47,500 nt of DNA from Apostichopus japonicus (GCF_037975245.1 NC_092568.1:10637501-10685000); one strand, 5' to 3'; positions 24,131 to 42,210 are shown, counted from the first letter of the stretch. Notes: generated from the letters alone by a model not told the origin. A program made the numbers and translations.

Positions 24131-24412
24131 GTGAGGTGGTGATGGTCTTTGCAAATGCCGCATCTAAGATATTAGAAATATATAAGAAAAGATATTAAAA
24201 AATAAATAAAAGGGTTTCAGATCCAAGCGACACCATGATATCAAATATTCACAAAATGACACTGAGCCCTCATTCAAGACTTTAAAACTAGGACATCTCA
24301 CAAACGGTGCCAAAATTTATTCTTAGCTGTTTGGAGGTATTTTGTTTCACAAATCTCTCTGTCATATAAGTTAAATATGGTGGTTGGGTCTGTGTCCTCT
24401 TTAACTATTTAC
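24131..24412 (+). repeat. Dispersed repeat, copy 2
   Basis: Shorter, diverged partner of the repeat at 7344-7722. No terminal repeats or coding capacity seen. Confidence 0.55.
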
Positions 24413-26821
24413 TATTAACATTACCAAACGCAGGTTGATTGCATTCGTTAACATGGTAATCCCATCCGCCCAGATATAAAAACATCCATGAATGCAGAGA
24501 TATTGCACCATTTTACATGTGTATCCTAACAGATCTATATCACCCTGCTGAAAGTTCATGACCTTTCGAAACAAACATCAACAAATGTGATGTTGAGTTG
24601 TGTGTATATGACTGTGATAAATAAAAATAAAAACCCGACTGTCACCTTTACATGTCCATAGTAACATAGAGCGTGTAACGTTTCCACTATACCATATATG
24701 TCATAGCACCCCGAAAAAATAAAAACGTTTAAGATGTGGATGGGAATGTAGGGGTGGGGAGGGGGCGAGCTACACAGATTTGAGAAGTGGAGGGGAGGCC
24801 ACTAATGTTCAGTGGTATTAAAACCAAGCCAGCGTGAAAAAGCAATTTTGTAAAAACTATTGGGAACAATCGCCCGTCACCTCGGAGGTCCGGTTGTAAC
24901 TGTGTACATCCCAACCTACAAACTTACCGTGTATCCTAAACTAACGGTAGGTAGACGTTGCCTTAAGGGCTTTTCTTTAACCAACATCATTTAACAAAAC
25001 AGTTGAGTGAATTTCACGTTTACTTGAACACCCGAAGTATGACTTTCATCTGCACAGTTCGCGATCACTGTATACTAAAGCATACGTATACATATATACA
25101 TATCTCACATTGCGTTGCAATTTTTTTTTTGCTGTTATTTTGCGGTAAACGTCTGCGGACTCCGTTCGAGTAAAGTGATTTGCCATTTTCAGTACAGTCT
25201 TTCGAAAGATCGTGTAATAATTTCTGAGGATGTTTATCAATGAACAAAGGTCGATCAACTCCACCAACCGACCAAACACATACCTGCGAAGGTCAATAAG
25301 TTGGTTGTGTAATCTGGCGTATAGTGGCGGCCGTAAATTAGAGGTCATATGCAGGTCAGGGGCAAACAGACATACAATCGCCAGCTGTGATCGGTTCTGA
25401 GTGATATTTTTCTTGATCTCTTTTTTTCCAGGTTTGGAAGCTGGTAAATTGATTCAGAGTTGAGAGACACATATAAAAGGGGAGAATAATTAATACAATA
25501 AAACTTTGCCTACGGATAATAATAATGATAAAAAACTCAACCAACCGATAAATGATTGATTTTTCCTTATTGATTTTCAATTAAATCGAGTTAGTCAGTT
25601 GTGTAATTAGTGGGTCATTAAGTTTAATCAATGTTAAGTAAAAGATTTGAGTCAGGTGGGGTTTGTTGTATAATGACGTGATAAGAGGGATGGTCAGGGC
25701 TTTAGTGAGGGTCGCAAGAGGAGGGGGGGGGGCCGGGTATCTCAAATCGGGGTATCAAAGGCAATAGAACAGGGCTACGCGATATTTTAACAAATTAGAA
25801 AAACAAAAAAATATGGATTTGAACCCAAGAATCTTATTTTTGTTCAAGGTAAGGTAAGGGGTTATGAACTAATTTATTTTAGGTCAACAGATATCTCTAT
25901 TATTGATTTTATATTTTGTCGTTTTATATTATTTTTGTTTACAAAGAAAGAGTTTACAGATATTTTTATAGTCGCCATACTGAGTCTTCTTTCAAAGAAT
26001 AAAACGATAATAATTAAAAATATATGCGATATGAATTACAATTGTTCCAATTTTTGGCTATAAAGTTGCACTATTTCAGTGTTTAAGTTATCGAATAGAA
26101 GAAGATGACGTGATTTAAAGGGTTTTTTTTTGGGGGGGGGGTGGGGAAATGGGATATGAGATAATTAGATCAATATTTCTGATTGTGGAGTTCATAACTG
26201 TCACTTTTGCAACAACAAAAAAGGTGAGAACTGGTTAAAATTTCAATCATAATAGTATAAAAACCTGGCAAAGGAACAAATAAATTGAGTGAATACAAAA
26301 GTTCATAATTGATAAAAAAAAAAAAACTAGTAAGAAAGTGTGACCAAAGTTTTCTTGTTCAGATATTTAGTCAATGTGTCATGAAGATTGGAAAGTTAAA
26401 CACAAAAGAAGTCAATTAAATTCGGTTTGTACACCGGACAAAGCACCTCTTAGTCGGAAAACCACTCGAATGGGAAAATGCACGGTTGCCATTGGATGAC
26501 ATACTTTTATATGTCGACAAACTGTTTAAAGTTTGTATTTTAAGTTAAAAAATCGCCACAATCTTATACCACACAAAGACAATAAAGCAACCAAAACATG
26601 ACATAATGCATACCGACACCATGGCAACGTAATGCTATTTCTTTGGTTTCTCAAAATCCCGCCAATCATAGGAACTTCCCCTATACGAAATTTCGAAAGC
26701 AGAAAATACAAATAAATTGTGTGTATGCATGTATTCGTATTGTTATATATCCTAATTGATTACTGGAATTCAAAAATTATTGGATTCAAATTTTGAAGGA
26801 TTCATGTAAAAAAATTTCAAA

Positions 26822-26824
<3 letters not shown>
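24413..26824. other. Noncoding
   Basis: G-runs near 25722-25733 and 26129-26142 and an A12 run near 26315. Minus frames 25046-25348 and 25356-25580 are not recognisable. Confidence 0.55.
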
Positions 26825-31314
<4,490 letters not shown>

Positions 31315-31337
31315 TTTTTTTTTTTTTTTTTTTTTTT
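31315..31337. repeat. T23 homopolymer
   Basis: The longest A/T homopolymer I see. It could be the poly(A) tail of a minus-strand retroposed copy, but I found no target-site duplication. Confidence 0.85.
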
Positions 31338-31918
31338 GAGTTAAGCTAAGAGGACCGTCATAACAATCACTTCACGTACTATGCCTTTGTTTTTGTAATT
31401 AGTCTATTTGGCTATTATCGCAGTTTATCATGAAAAACTCATCTCGCATTGCCTTGAGTAACAATGGCAGCCGACGTTAGCTGTGCCAACTTCGGTAAAT
31501 TGAAATACGATAGGCTCTTTTCTCTTGAAACAAAGAAACAGTTTAAAACGAATATTACATTGGTGCATGCTAACGGGCTAGTTTGTGTATCTTGACCTAA
31601 AAAAGAAAGAGAGTATAGCCACACAAAAAAAAAGAGAAAAAGAAAGATAGAAAGAAGCAAAAAAATTGCAGGAAATGAGAAGATGACACGTTAGAATGTG
31701 TTTAGTACAATGCACCTGTCGTTTTTGCCCCCTTTCCTTCGTTAGGAGAACAGCTTCCCTCAACCCTCGGGATCATAATATAGACAATTAAAACTCGCCT
31801 TTTTAATTCTGCCATGACCGATTTCTTTCAAAAAATGTCCTCATCGCTACAAGCATTTGCTTGTTTGAGATAATCACTTTCGACACGTTTCCCCAATTTT
31901 TTTTTATTTTTGATCTTT

Positions 31919-31950
31919 TTTTGTGTGTGTGTGTGTGTGTGTGTATGTGT
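31919..31950. repeat. (GT)n microsatellite
   Basis: About twelve GT units with one TATG interruption. Shorter CA/GT tracts lie at 6799-6813, 27709-27726 and 32458-32470. Confidence 0.9.
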
Positions 31951-33140
31951 TTGTTTTATTTCCATTCTCATCTGCAGACTGTTAGATATGTCACTGACAT
32001 AGAAACAAGTAGATTTTAACACATGATTTCACAACCGTCGACGACGGTTTAAGCCAAAACCGTTATTCTCCTGGGACACAGTAAGACACAAATACTCACA
32101 CGATAATACAAGAAAAGTTCGTTTTTTAATCAGTTAGACACATTTCGTAACAATTTTGAGGCTAAAACCTCGCCAAAAGACTATGGCATTGTGTTCGATT
32201 AATTTAATTCATATGGGAATTATGCATATGCCCTAAAGTGTATATATTGCTGTACACATGAATCTATAGAAATAAAACAACAAGGATAAGAGAGAGAGAG
32301 AGGCAGGAAAATGAAGAAGAGAAAAAAAATCATTGTTTATTTTGCATTTGAACATTTGGATTTTAAAATAAACCGATAAGAATAAATTTGGATCCAACAG
32401 AACTGGAATCTAGTCATTTTAATTTCTTGAACTTATCTATAGTAGTTGATTTATCTGTATGTGTGTGTGTGGGGGGGGGGGGGATGGGTGGTACGGGCCT
32501 GCAAAAACTTTATTCGTTGCAAAACATTGTCACTAGTGTATAAAGAATAGTCATATGAAAATGTTATTCAAATCACAGCTTTTATGACGTTTGTAAAATT
32601 ACGTTCAAAAACAGACATGAAAATAATCAGATTCATATGTCCACATTGAGACAAAAGAAATTAGAGAACTTACTCATTTTATATATAACTGTTTATAACA
32701 ATTGATTCTTAGTCAATTACGTTATGTACATATATTGAAGAATTTAGAAATATCACGCGTTGTACTACAGAACAGAGAAGAAATTAATATTACATTAAAG
32801 TTAAAAAGAACACAATCCAACCACTTGACGGTTTTAGCCCTATTCCAGATCGGTGTGACAGGTGTGAAGTTGAGGGTGGGTGGGTGGGTAGGTGGGGGTG
32901 AGGAGGACCCTAATCGAGCAGTGTCAGATAAGCTCCTTTATATATCGTACACTAACCCGCAAAGAAATAAATCAATGAGTACTTGGCCTTCATAAATTTT
33001 ATAAGAAAAAAGTAATACATTTTTACCTCGAACTATATATGCAAATGAGGAGAAAAAATAAGTTACTTATGACAGTTTGTGATAATATTATCTTATCTTT
33101 CTTTTTTTCCGACGGTTGAATTATAGTCACAAACGACAAT

Positions 33141-33142
33141 AA

Positions 33143-33209
<67 letters not shown>

Positions 33210-33228
33210 AATATATATAGATATATAG
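33141..33228. repeat. (TA)n array
   Basis: TA dinucleotides with two TATGTATA interruptions and an ATATAGATATATAGG tail. Confidence 0.93.
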
Positions 33229-34845
33229 GCTATGTATATTCGTTCATATTCGCTACAGCTAACTGCTTTAAGTATAATGAATACCAAAACTTTAAAGCAG
33301 TATAGTGGAGAAGAGGACATGTGTAGTTTAAAAAATGTTATATTCATCATTATTAAAGCAGAGATATCTTATATTTTGCACGACAGTATAAAGGAATGTT
33401 GAATTAGTGAAATCAGACTGAACAGCGATGTTCATGTTGACGATATTCCCCTACTACCCCCCCCCACCCTGCTCCCCTTCCCATTCCTTACCATTCTGCT
33501 ATAAAGAGAAAATGCAACCTTTTACCCACTTGTAACCATAGATCTGGGACCATCAGTCAAACGCAACATTCCCCTCATATATTCTACGTATCATCAGACA
33601 ATGTTTATACCAGATTTCAGTGACGGAATTGATCAACAAATACAGTGATGGCGGCAAAAATGTACGTGGACTATACGTTAGAAATTGGGCTTGAAATTTC
33701 CCTTTTTCAATTTCCTACACTGTACCAATAATTGTTCCTTGCCAGAGGCGTGAACAATCAGGTAAATGTATCCAATATAACCTACGAATTTAGTTGGCTA
33801 TATTCATTGTGAATGCAGACTTTCGAAATCGAAACCGACTTCCCTTGCCTCACCAACAGAACTGTTCCCTAGTTGTTGTTTTTTCCGTAAATGTCCAAAA
33901 ATTAATATGCCAAGAATGGTAACGAGCGAAGTTCAATTTTATGAATTTTCATCTTTTCATCTGTGTTCTCTGTTTCTTTGGAAGGGGGGGGGGGGAGAGG
34001 TTAAAGACTGACTGACTATTTCTGGCATTCCTGGTTAAAAAGTCAATCCCTTCAAAGACAAAAACTGGTCTGAAATTTCATTCATTCTTTCATTGTTTCA
34101 TATTATTTTTATTCGTTCATTTATTACTAAGTTTGTTTTTTATTTTACTCCTTTTTGGCTAAATTCAATAGACCACTTTAAATTGATATGTCACCTGCGG
34201 CATATCTGTAATACGAATCAAAGTGTGATGTGTATCTATATACTATAAAACGCAGAAGGTTTTATAACTGGTTTCCAAGTTACGATAACCGTTTAATGCA
34301 ATAAAAACACATTCACTAATTAATCTCTACCCAGTTGCACGGAATCACATAGATCACATTACAGGCAATTAAAAAAGTTGACGGTGTAAGTGGGCGGTAG
34401 CAATTAATAAGACAAAGACTCTACAAACCCAGGGTCAAGTACTTTTCTAGAAAGATTCGCCATTTTCTATTTCTTTCATTCTTTCTCAGATAGCAGAAAT
34501 ATATGTTATAATAGGATGTAGCTGCTTTCTTAATTTGAAATTGAGTTTTATTGAAAATTTGACAAGAGTTCATTAACTTATTTAAGGGCGATGAATTTAA
34601 AGCATAATTTAATCTGCAGGACTCACCTGAGATCCAAGGTACAATCTATCCTGCATTTTTCAGAATCTCGTTCGATTGGACTAATGCGACTGTTGAGATT
34701 GCAGATGGCCGCAATCGAAATATGTTCTTCTCATAATACAGTTAAATAATATTAGTAAATAGAAGTTAAAGACATCTTTTGTAGAGTCATTATTTTGTTG
34801 GGTAGAAATTCAGTTAATCTGACAAAATGTATTCAAATTAATGTC

Positions 34846-34848
<3 letters not shown>

Positions 34849-34914
<66 letters not shown>
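34849..34914. repeat. (TA)n array, 66 bp, pure
   Basis: Uninterrupted dinucleotide run between CCCA and CCGCAATTACC. Confidence 0.95.
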
Positions 34915-34916
<2 letters not shown>

Positions 34917-35021
34917 GCAATTACCAAGCATCCAACTGACTTGTCAAAGTAGGTTAATTGATGACATAACATATCCCCTTAAATAAGTTAAAATTAACGA
35001 AATGAAAGCACAAAATTATAT

Positions 35022-35055
35022 ATTTATTTAATGTACTAACGTACATTAAATAAAT
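35022..35055. repeat. Inverted repeat, 15-bp arms, 4-base loop
   Basis: ATTTATTTAATGTAC (35022-35036) is perfectly complementary to GTACATTAAATAAAT (35041-35055) across TAAC. No T-run or coding context suggests a function. Confidence 0.85.
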
Positions 35056-35421
35056 TGTGAGAAATAATGCCAGAATCATGATTAAACAGTGATCTAGATA
35101 TAGAAATGACCCAGCTTTTCATGACCTAGATGTACGCCAACTTTGACTGTATGTCCGATTATTCATAAGGAAATTATAAACCGCGGTCGACGTTCAGTGG
35201 CATTCCAATTATTTCGTTTGACATAATTGTGGATGACGTCAAAGACTTAAAACTTCATGATATCAGTACTAGATTAAAAATGTTTCAATCTGTAATTGGG
35301 TCAATGTCCGAAAATATTTTACAAAATATAAGGGGAAAAAAATACAAAATAAAAATAAAATAAAACTGTTAGCAAACTGCTTATCCACTAGAGAGCCTGT
35401 GTAAGATAATGTGTAAAAGTT

Positions 35422-35470
35422 AGTTGGCCTGACGATTCGATCCTAGCAGGATCTTCTTCAAAAGCTAAAC
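35422..35470 (-). ncRNA. Decayed small hammerhead ribozyme copy
   Basis: Read on the minus strand: a core UUGAAGA (35461-35455, CUGANGA with C3 changed to U), then a 6-bp stem GATCCT/AGGATC with loop GCU (35453-35439), GAA (35438-35436), then UCGUC and AGGCC. The four bases before the core pair with AGGC after GUC (one G.U), as stem I should. The changed C3 and the lack of an A at 15.1 suggest it no longer cleaves. It resembles the small, almost stem-III-less hammerheads known from Penelope-like elements. Assignment rests on pattern and memory of the family. Confidence 0.45.
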
Positions 35471-35721
35471 TACAAAACAGACCAGGATCGAGGATGGGGT
35501 TGGAGGTGTACACCAAGCCCACCCCCTTTTCAAACTCACAGAAATTGAGACGTATATATTTATTAGCATGCAAAATGACATGAGTATAGACGTTATTGGA
35601 AAAACCTAAGTTACAGTCTTAATCATGCCTCAGTGCTGGAAGAGGACCCCAAGAACCCCGTTCTACATTAAAGTAGGCTTCAATGGCCCTAGGGTTACAC
35701 CCTCCCCCTCCTGGATCCTGG

Positions 35722-35879
<158 letters not shown>

Positions 35880-36435
35880 AAATTTGGCAGAAATTTCTCT
35901 AGCAAAATTACCAAACAAAAATATTATATGATAATCGATGTAACAAACACAGATTATAACACCTCCATGGTCACTGTACTCGTTCATACCGCAACGTCGT
36001 CGACAAGGTTTTTTTTTTTCTTTTCTTTCCTACCCTCGCCACCAGACAAGCCAACCTTTGTGTCACCTTCACACTCTGACCTTTCTAGTCTTCCCCGAGG
36101 CATTAAATATTGAAGAGTTGTGTAACTGAATCGTAATGTGGCTTCAAAGTCACAAAATATCCAAACGCATATTTTCAATTCATAAACTTTGGATCCGTTT
36201 TCAGGGAAACAACAGCATTACCCTAAATTGTGAAACCACTCGAGAGGGGATTTAACGGTCAAGTCTGATGTAAAGGGGTGGCGTCGGTCCATTTTAGCCG
36301 ATTAGTCCCGCAATTTTAGCATATTTATTTGCTATATGACTGACGCAGACGGTGGATGTTTATCGAGCCTTGTGAAATGCTAGAATTAAACTCACCCACG
36401 GGGAGAGAGGGAGAAGGGGGGGGGGGGGGTGGTGT

Positions 36436-36543
36436 GATGTTTGGGCGAGAATAACATTCGGTTTTCTTTCAAACCTTGAGTTTTTCTAAAAAGCAAGAAT
36501 ATCATCACAAGAAACAAATGCCCTGGAATTTATTACCAGGTAT
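36436..36543 (+). repeat. Diverged direct repeat, copy A
   Basis: GATGTT.GGGCGAGAATA near the left and GAATTTATTACCAGGT (36526-36541) at the right are shared with 36864-36960. Both copies are preceded by a poly-G tract. Confidence 0.75.
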
Positions 36544-36863
36544 AATCTAACTATTGGGGAATCTCCCTTATGAACCAACGTATGACAAAAGGTTGTAACA
36601 TTTAACGAAGATGTTAATCATCCACGTAGATCGTTCGACGAGAGAAAATGGAACGGAGGGGTGCGATTGGATCCAAAAGAAATACATTCAAAGTGCATTT
36701 CTGTTGAGAGACTTGTAATGTTGTCGGCAAATTAGTTAGTTAGTAGGTATAAAATTTACCTATATGTGTTACTCCAATTGCAGGTGTAACACCACGTACG
36801 GCGTAAGGTAAGTGGGGTGAGGGATGGGGGGGGGTGGTGAGGGAGGGGTAGATTTAGCGTAGC

Positions 36864-36960
36864 GATGTTAGGGCGAGAATATCATATTTTATATTTTTCT
36901 CAAACAAGATTGAAAATTATCATCATAAGACAAACTCCCTAGAATTTATTACCAGGTGAA
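36864..36960 (+). repeat. Diverged direct repeat, copy B
   Basis: Partner of 36436-36543, about 420 bp downstream. The whole unit including the G-rich leader seems duplicated. Confidence 0.75.
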
Positions 36961-37595
36961 ATTTGATGACAATGAATGAACGAATTCAATTCGAACTTGG
37001 TCATTTCGTGTCCCGGATTGATGCTTCTCAATGTAGTATTACATGAATTTAATTAAAGGCAATCTAACAAAGTTCAATTCTTTCTTCAACTTTCAATTAA
37101 CTATTTAAAATGAAACTTAAACGACATATACTAGCTGGTATGTGATACGAGATAGTTATCGAGAAACTCCGGCAAAAACAAAATGTCAAAACTATCCAAG
37201 CTGCTGTACTAAAGAAACTGTTTAGCCTAAATGTTTTGTGCTTTAAACATTCCCTAAGAATGGTAATGATAATGTTCCATATTTATACGATTGAAGAAAA
37301 CGTTTCTCTAATACCTTGATAAACCATGCACAGGAATATTCTTTTCGCAAGGGGTTTAATTCATAGCAGATTTTTTTGCCCACATTTTGGTCAATCGTTG
37401 TCATGGGAAACTTGATCGCAATAGTAAGGACGGTCAAGTGATATTATTCAGGTCAAGCAAAGCCACAAACATGACCAGCAAACCTGGGAGGTTTGTCACC
37501 TCATCATTGGGTAACGTTTCCTCTTATAGGCTTGCTTCTTTTGTTTCCCATAACATATCTTTGTTCCTTTAATTACGTTTAATCTGTAATACACG

Positions 37596-37620
37596 GCGTT
37601 CGCGTGTATTAATTGGTTTG
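37596..37620 (+). repeat. Short repeat GCGTTCGCGT...TTAATT.GTTTG
   Basis: Recurs at 37897-37920 with one 2-base indel. Flanking TTTCTTTTGTTTCC... is also loosely shared, suggesting an old 300-bp duplication. Confidence 0.6.
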
Positions 37621-37920
37621 AAATACCTTCCTCGAGGTCCATATTACAATATCTATATTTGCAAGATACATACCATACATACTAGGTATGCAATACGTAG
37701 GCATATTGAGAGTAGATACAGAGGAAGGGAGGGGTCGAGTGCTAGGGATTTGATCATCGTCAATGTAAGAATTATCAGGTATACAGTCATGGGCTTCATT
37801 TGGGTGAACGGGCTCCTTGTAACATTGTTATTTCTTTTGTTTCCAAGGGAGATTTTTTTCCTGTGCCCTGCGTTTAAATATTATTCTGTCATTATTGCGT
37901 TCGCGTATTAATTTGTTTGG

Positions 37921-39745
37921 AGCAGTGGTATAACCAAACTTTTTCACATGGGGGGGGGGGGGGAGGCTGAAGGGGGAAAGAGTTCGAGTAGGGTAGTGGG
38001 AAGTTTCGCGCGCGACCAGTTCGGTCATAAGGTACTTTTGCAATATGCCCACATTCCTCAACACTTGAAACCATGGTGCCTGTACTGTTATGAATGTTTC
38101 TTTACCCAAATTGAACAGTTTAGCTCCTGGAAGCTATACGATACGGTGGACTTTAGAGGCTTCAGAAATGTCAATTTTGTTCCAATCGGCCGAGATTTTA
38201 GCTATGAAAAATAATATAAAAATGTTCATAATACTGCATATGATGAGCCTAATATTGATTCGTTGGGTAGAACTTATTCAAGTATATATTAACTCACTCA
38301 AAATAGAAGCTAATTCTATAGGGTGGCATATCTAGTCAAATCGCATGGCACTTATGTGACAGTAGCCAGACAATACAAAACAAACAATACGATGATGTCA
38401 CGTTGTGACACCAGTTTGAAGTTCACAGCATACAGAAGCGGGTTGCCAGTTTTAAATTGAGAGAATTTACCGGCCAAATCGAATGAATACAGTCGACCAA
38501 ATTACATTTCTGTTCTATGTCTGCCTCTACACGTATAGCCTACGATATGGTAGTATGCATTCCTTTCTGATAGCTGCCGGGCGTTGATAGCTTTTCAAAA
38601 GTGTGGTGGAAAATAGGCTTAGATATACCGCTATACCTATATAAAATATATTTTTAGTCATAAATGGGAATGAATTATTCCAATTTCCACACTTCTGAAA
38701 CTTTGTGTTAGATCTCTTTACACTGTTCTCCAAATTCTCTCTCTATTTTTCTCTCTCATATCTCATTTTTCTTGTGGGGGGGGGGGAGGGAGGGCGACCA
38801 CCCATCCCCTGGCTACGCGCTTGGAAAAAGTCACAATACTCTTAGCTTACAACCCTGTGAGCTCTGTTCTCATACTGTTCACAGTATACATAAATGTATC
38901 GTTTACACTTCGTCTACAAAAGCCTACATGTATCAATTTAGAATTTGGAAAAACTCGTAATCTTAGAAAAGATGGCTAACACAAGGCAATTTTCTCAATC
39001 ATTTTAATGATATCGTTTGTGTGTCGCTCTCTCGGCAACGTAAGCTGTCCCTTCCGCCCCTCCCCACCCCTCATCTCATGCATACCCTTCCTCCTTCCTC
39101 TCAAAATGCCCAAAATCTCGCAATTAACGTAAAACAAGCACATACTGAAAAACTATAGAACTTTCTCATATAGGCTTTCTCTGTACTGCTTTTTTTGATA
39201 TATTTTTTTATTGCATCACAAGATATAGGCCTGTTGCTCAAACGAAGGATAATAGTTTGAGGACATCTGCAAGATCACGTCAGTGATAACATCGACTTGA
39301 ATCTGTGGTTCAGAGGCCAGGGGGTGTGTAACCCCCCGACTATCCCCGCAATGCAGAAGAAACATGACGTTTTTGTCAACCACATTGTAATGCGGCCAAA
39401 TACTTTGTGGTTTTGAACTTCTTTGGACTCTAATGTAGTTTTGCACACACTGGGCCGTATATGTGCACTCTACACGGTAAGATGTGAATTCGTGTCCAAG
39501 TTCAACGCTATATAGATTTATCACCTACGGTAAACTGAAGTATTGTTGTATCATTGTAGAAGATACTTGGACGAAATTACTAGATTTCGGTAAAATCACT
39601 GTATAATGCAAGTATTATTTGTATTTGTTATTGTTTTTAATGAAGAAACACATTCCCGTGTGTGAGAATAACAAAAACAAAGTAAAAGACCTAAGTCCAA
39701 ACGTTTTCAACAAAAATTTATTTTCAATGTTTACTTTTGACCATC
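37921..39745. other. Noncoding
   Basis: Two G-run segments (37950-37963, 38776-38787). The second continues GGGCGACCACCCATCCCCTGG-like sequence, which resembles a G-run-tailed interspersed repeat; memory-based, weak. Confidence 0.5.
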
Positions 39746-39806
39746 CTACTCATCATCGTCTTCGTCGTCATCATCGTAATCATCGTCACCATCGTCGTCA
39801 TCATCA
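39746..39806. repeat. CATCGT-type trinucleotide repeat
   Basis: Imperfect CAT/CGT triplets. It is followed at 39846-39867 by a C-run joined to an A-run. Confidence 0.85.
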
Positions 39807-40571
39807 AAATAACCATATGTGCCAGTTTGGTAAAATACACAACCACCCCACCCCCCCCCCCAAAAAAAAGAGTTAACAATGGATATTTTCTAACATTTTT
39901 TCTTGGAGGGAGGGGGCAGTTAGACACATTTTGTCACCATTTCATTTTTGAAAATTGGAAATTTCAAAATATTTGAGTGTTTTCCATTATTTAATAGAAT
40001 TTGACCGGTTAGATTTATCAACTGCACTATTATGAGAGTTTGTCATCGATATCTTGACGAAAATTATACAAACAATCAATACACGTATCCCTAAATGAAC
40101 GAATAAATTTCAGTTGTTTTACATTCTCTTCACCATATATACTTTTTATAATGGGATAAGTGTCCATCTGTGTCCATCAAGTGTCCTTCAAGTTCGCACT
40201 TCAAGTTTGCTTTTCTCTTTACTTGGTCTGTGACGTATTATGCTAAAATTCTGCCTCAGGTCAACAAAAATTACCTGTCGATAGTAGTAGTCAAATAAGA
40301 TTAAGACATTCTTTCGCCAAAATCAACTTTAATTAAGAGAGGAATTAAAGCGTCTAAATAATAGTAACAATTTGTTGTGGCTCAGAGGGATTCTTGTTTA
40401 AATTTTTACCAATCAGCGGAAATCTTCAAACCGTTGAATTTTTCTTCATTTATGAAACTTATTGAAATTTTAGTGTAGACCAATAGAATCAAAAATTTAT
40501 CAACATTCAAAGCAGAATGATTTAATCGAAAAGAATAGTCCAAAGTTTATTTATTATTTTTTAGATCGTAT

Positions 40572-40602
40572 CTATGACATCACGCTTGTTTGCGTCAAGT
40601 TC
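40572..40602 (+). repeat. 31-bp repeat shared with 46672-46702
   Basis: CTATGACATCAC..TGTTTGC.TCAAGTTC, 28 of 31 bases identical at the two places, same orientation, 6.1 kb apart. Confidence 0.6.
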
Positions 40603-40900
40603 GATGTGCAACAAGTTGTGAACTTTGCGTTTGCTATCAGTAAACAGGGTAAAACAAGATTTCATCTTGACTATTTACTTTGAAGTTGTTGAAAAATTAA
40701 GAGGACGATTTCGTGAAGGACTATATGTAAGGAATGTGAACTTCCGAAGCTGTTACGTCACAGGTTTGAAAGAAGAGAATTGGAAGGCGAGTCCGATGCT
40801 CCTTGAAATACAATATACATATATCAACTAATAAGATTTAGTACTGTTTCATTCTTCAAAACTTCAGCTGGACCGTGGACAGGAATTCTGAGTTGGGCGG

Positions 40901-41002
40901 AGGGAGGGGCACCAACAATTTAGGGAGGGGTCTCGACAATTTAGGGAGGGGCACCGATAAGTTAAGGAGGAGCACCCAACATTTATGGAGGACACAAAAT
41001 TT
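40901..41002. repeat. 21-bp minisatellite, about 4.9 copies
   Basis: Units begin AGGGAGGGGCACC at 40901, 40922 and 40943, and degenerate as AAGGAGGAGCACC at 40964 and ATGGAGGACAC at 40985. Divergence rises from left to right. Confidence 0.9.
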
Positions 41003-42187
41003 GTATCATGTAACTTGCAAAGTTATTGCCACTATACTGATCTAAATTGTTATATGTGAGGCTAATGTCCTTAAATAATTATGTCATTATATTTGCATTT
41101 TGGGCAAATGAGACGGGTGGGCTGGATGTGGGGGGGGGGGAGGTAGGGACACATACGTTTCTAAAGTGGGTTCCCCTTCCTCCAGCCTGGCAATGGTACT
41201 GCCCTTTATTGACATAAATAGGCCTATAAACTTTCCTAGATCACACTTGTACTATAGCTGTCAAATTTCAGCGCAATAATGGAATCTATCCGTGCTGAGG
41301 TTACATGAAAATGACCTGTTTTGACCTCTTTTTTTTTGGCAGATCGGTACGGCCCATACCTCCTCGAGGCTTGGCTTGATATGTAGCGGATAATACAACC
41401 TCACACTCATCCAATTAGATTCAATCAAATCTCAAACCTAATTATAAACTCTGCGGGCACAACAATCTCTCACAACTGAAAGAACGAAGAGTACCAAAGA
41501 TAATTCCAGACGTGAAACGAAAAGGAAAAGAAAACCATAATGAAGGCAAAGAGAAAAGAAAGAGCACGGAAAGGCGGTCATCACAAGTTATAAAGAAAAT
41601 TGAAAAATACTCAAGTCGTAGTTATATCCCAACAAATTTTCTTTCTTTTTTTATATTTATTCTAGGATTAAGTTTAATTCAATTAAACACACAAAACGGA
41701 TCGAGTTAGATTATTTTTCTTCTGGTAGCGATTTCATGTAGCTTTTTTTTAAAGATGAAATGAAAAGTAGACAAACTATAATAGTATACAAAACAAAGTT
41801 AATTGTTGGCCTGATTGTGTGAAACGAAATCTGTGCTAATCTCTTTGGTTACCATAGCAACTGTTTGGAGGTTATTTGATACCTGTTGCCAGGTTACATT
41901 TGCACAGGTTGGGGAAGATTTCTATCAAATAATTTGCTATCGTTTGTCCTAATTCATAATGATGGTGACATGCAAATGACTTGAATTAGCCTAGACTGGA
42001 TATATGCTGGGTTCTTGCTTCATTAGCATATAGACTTATATATGAATATTCATGACCGATTCAACCAATTGCAATCTTTGATTGGAGGTAGTTTAAGACG
42101 TTAAGTCTGCTCTCGTTATACATTTACGATTTAACTTAAATTTAAGCATTGGTAAATTCCCTATTCCGTGTATATCCTACGTTTAAC
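41003..42187. other. Noncoding
   Basis: G-run at 41130-41140; otherwise ordinary AT-rich DNA. Confidence 0.55.
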
Positions 42188-42210
42188 TTTTTTTTTTTGG
42201 GGGGGGGGGA

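Larger units (their letters stand above)
31338..34848. other. Noncoding
   Basis: Apart from the microsatellites listed, a G-run at 32471-32483, a GGGTGGGTGGGTAGGTGGG tract near 32876 and a C-run at 33458-33464. No gene seen. Confidence 0.55.

Noticed and set aside
33591-33597. TCATCAG (minus CTGATGA) as hammerhead core
   Set aside because: No stem II hairpin followed by GAAA.
36784-36807. 24-base microexon between CAG and GTAAGT
   Set aside because: Weak pyrimidine tract, and it lies in a duplicated G-rich region.
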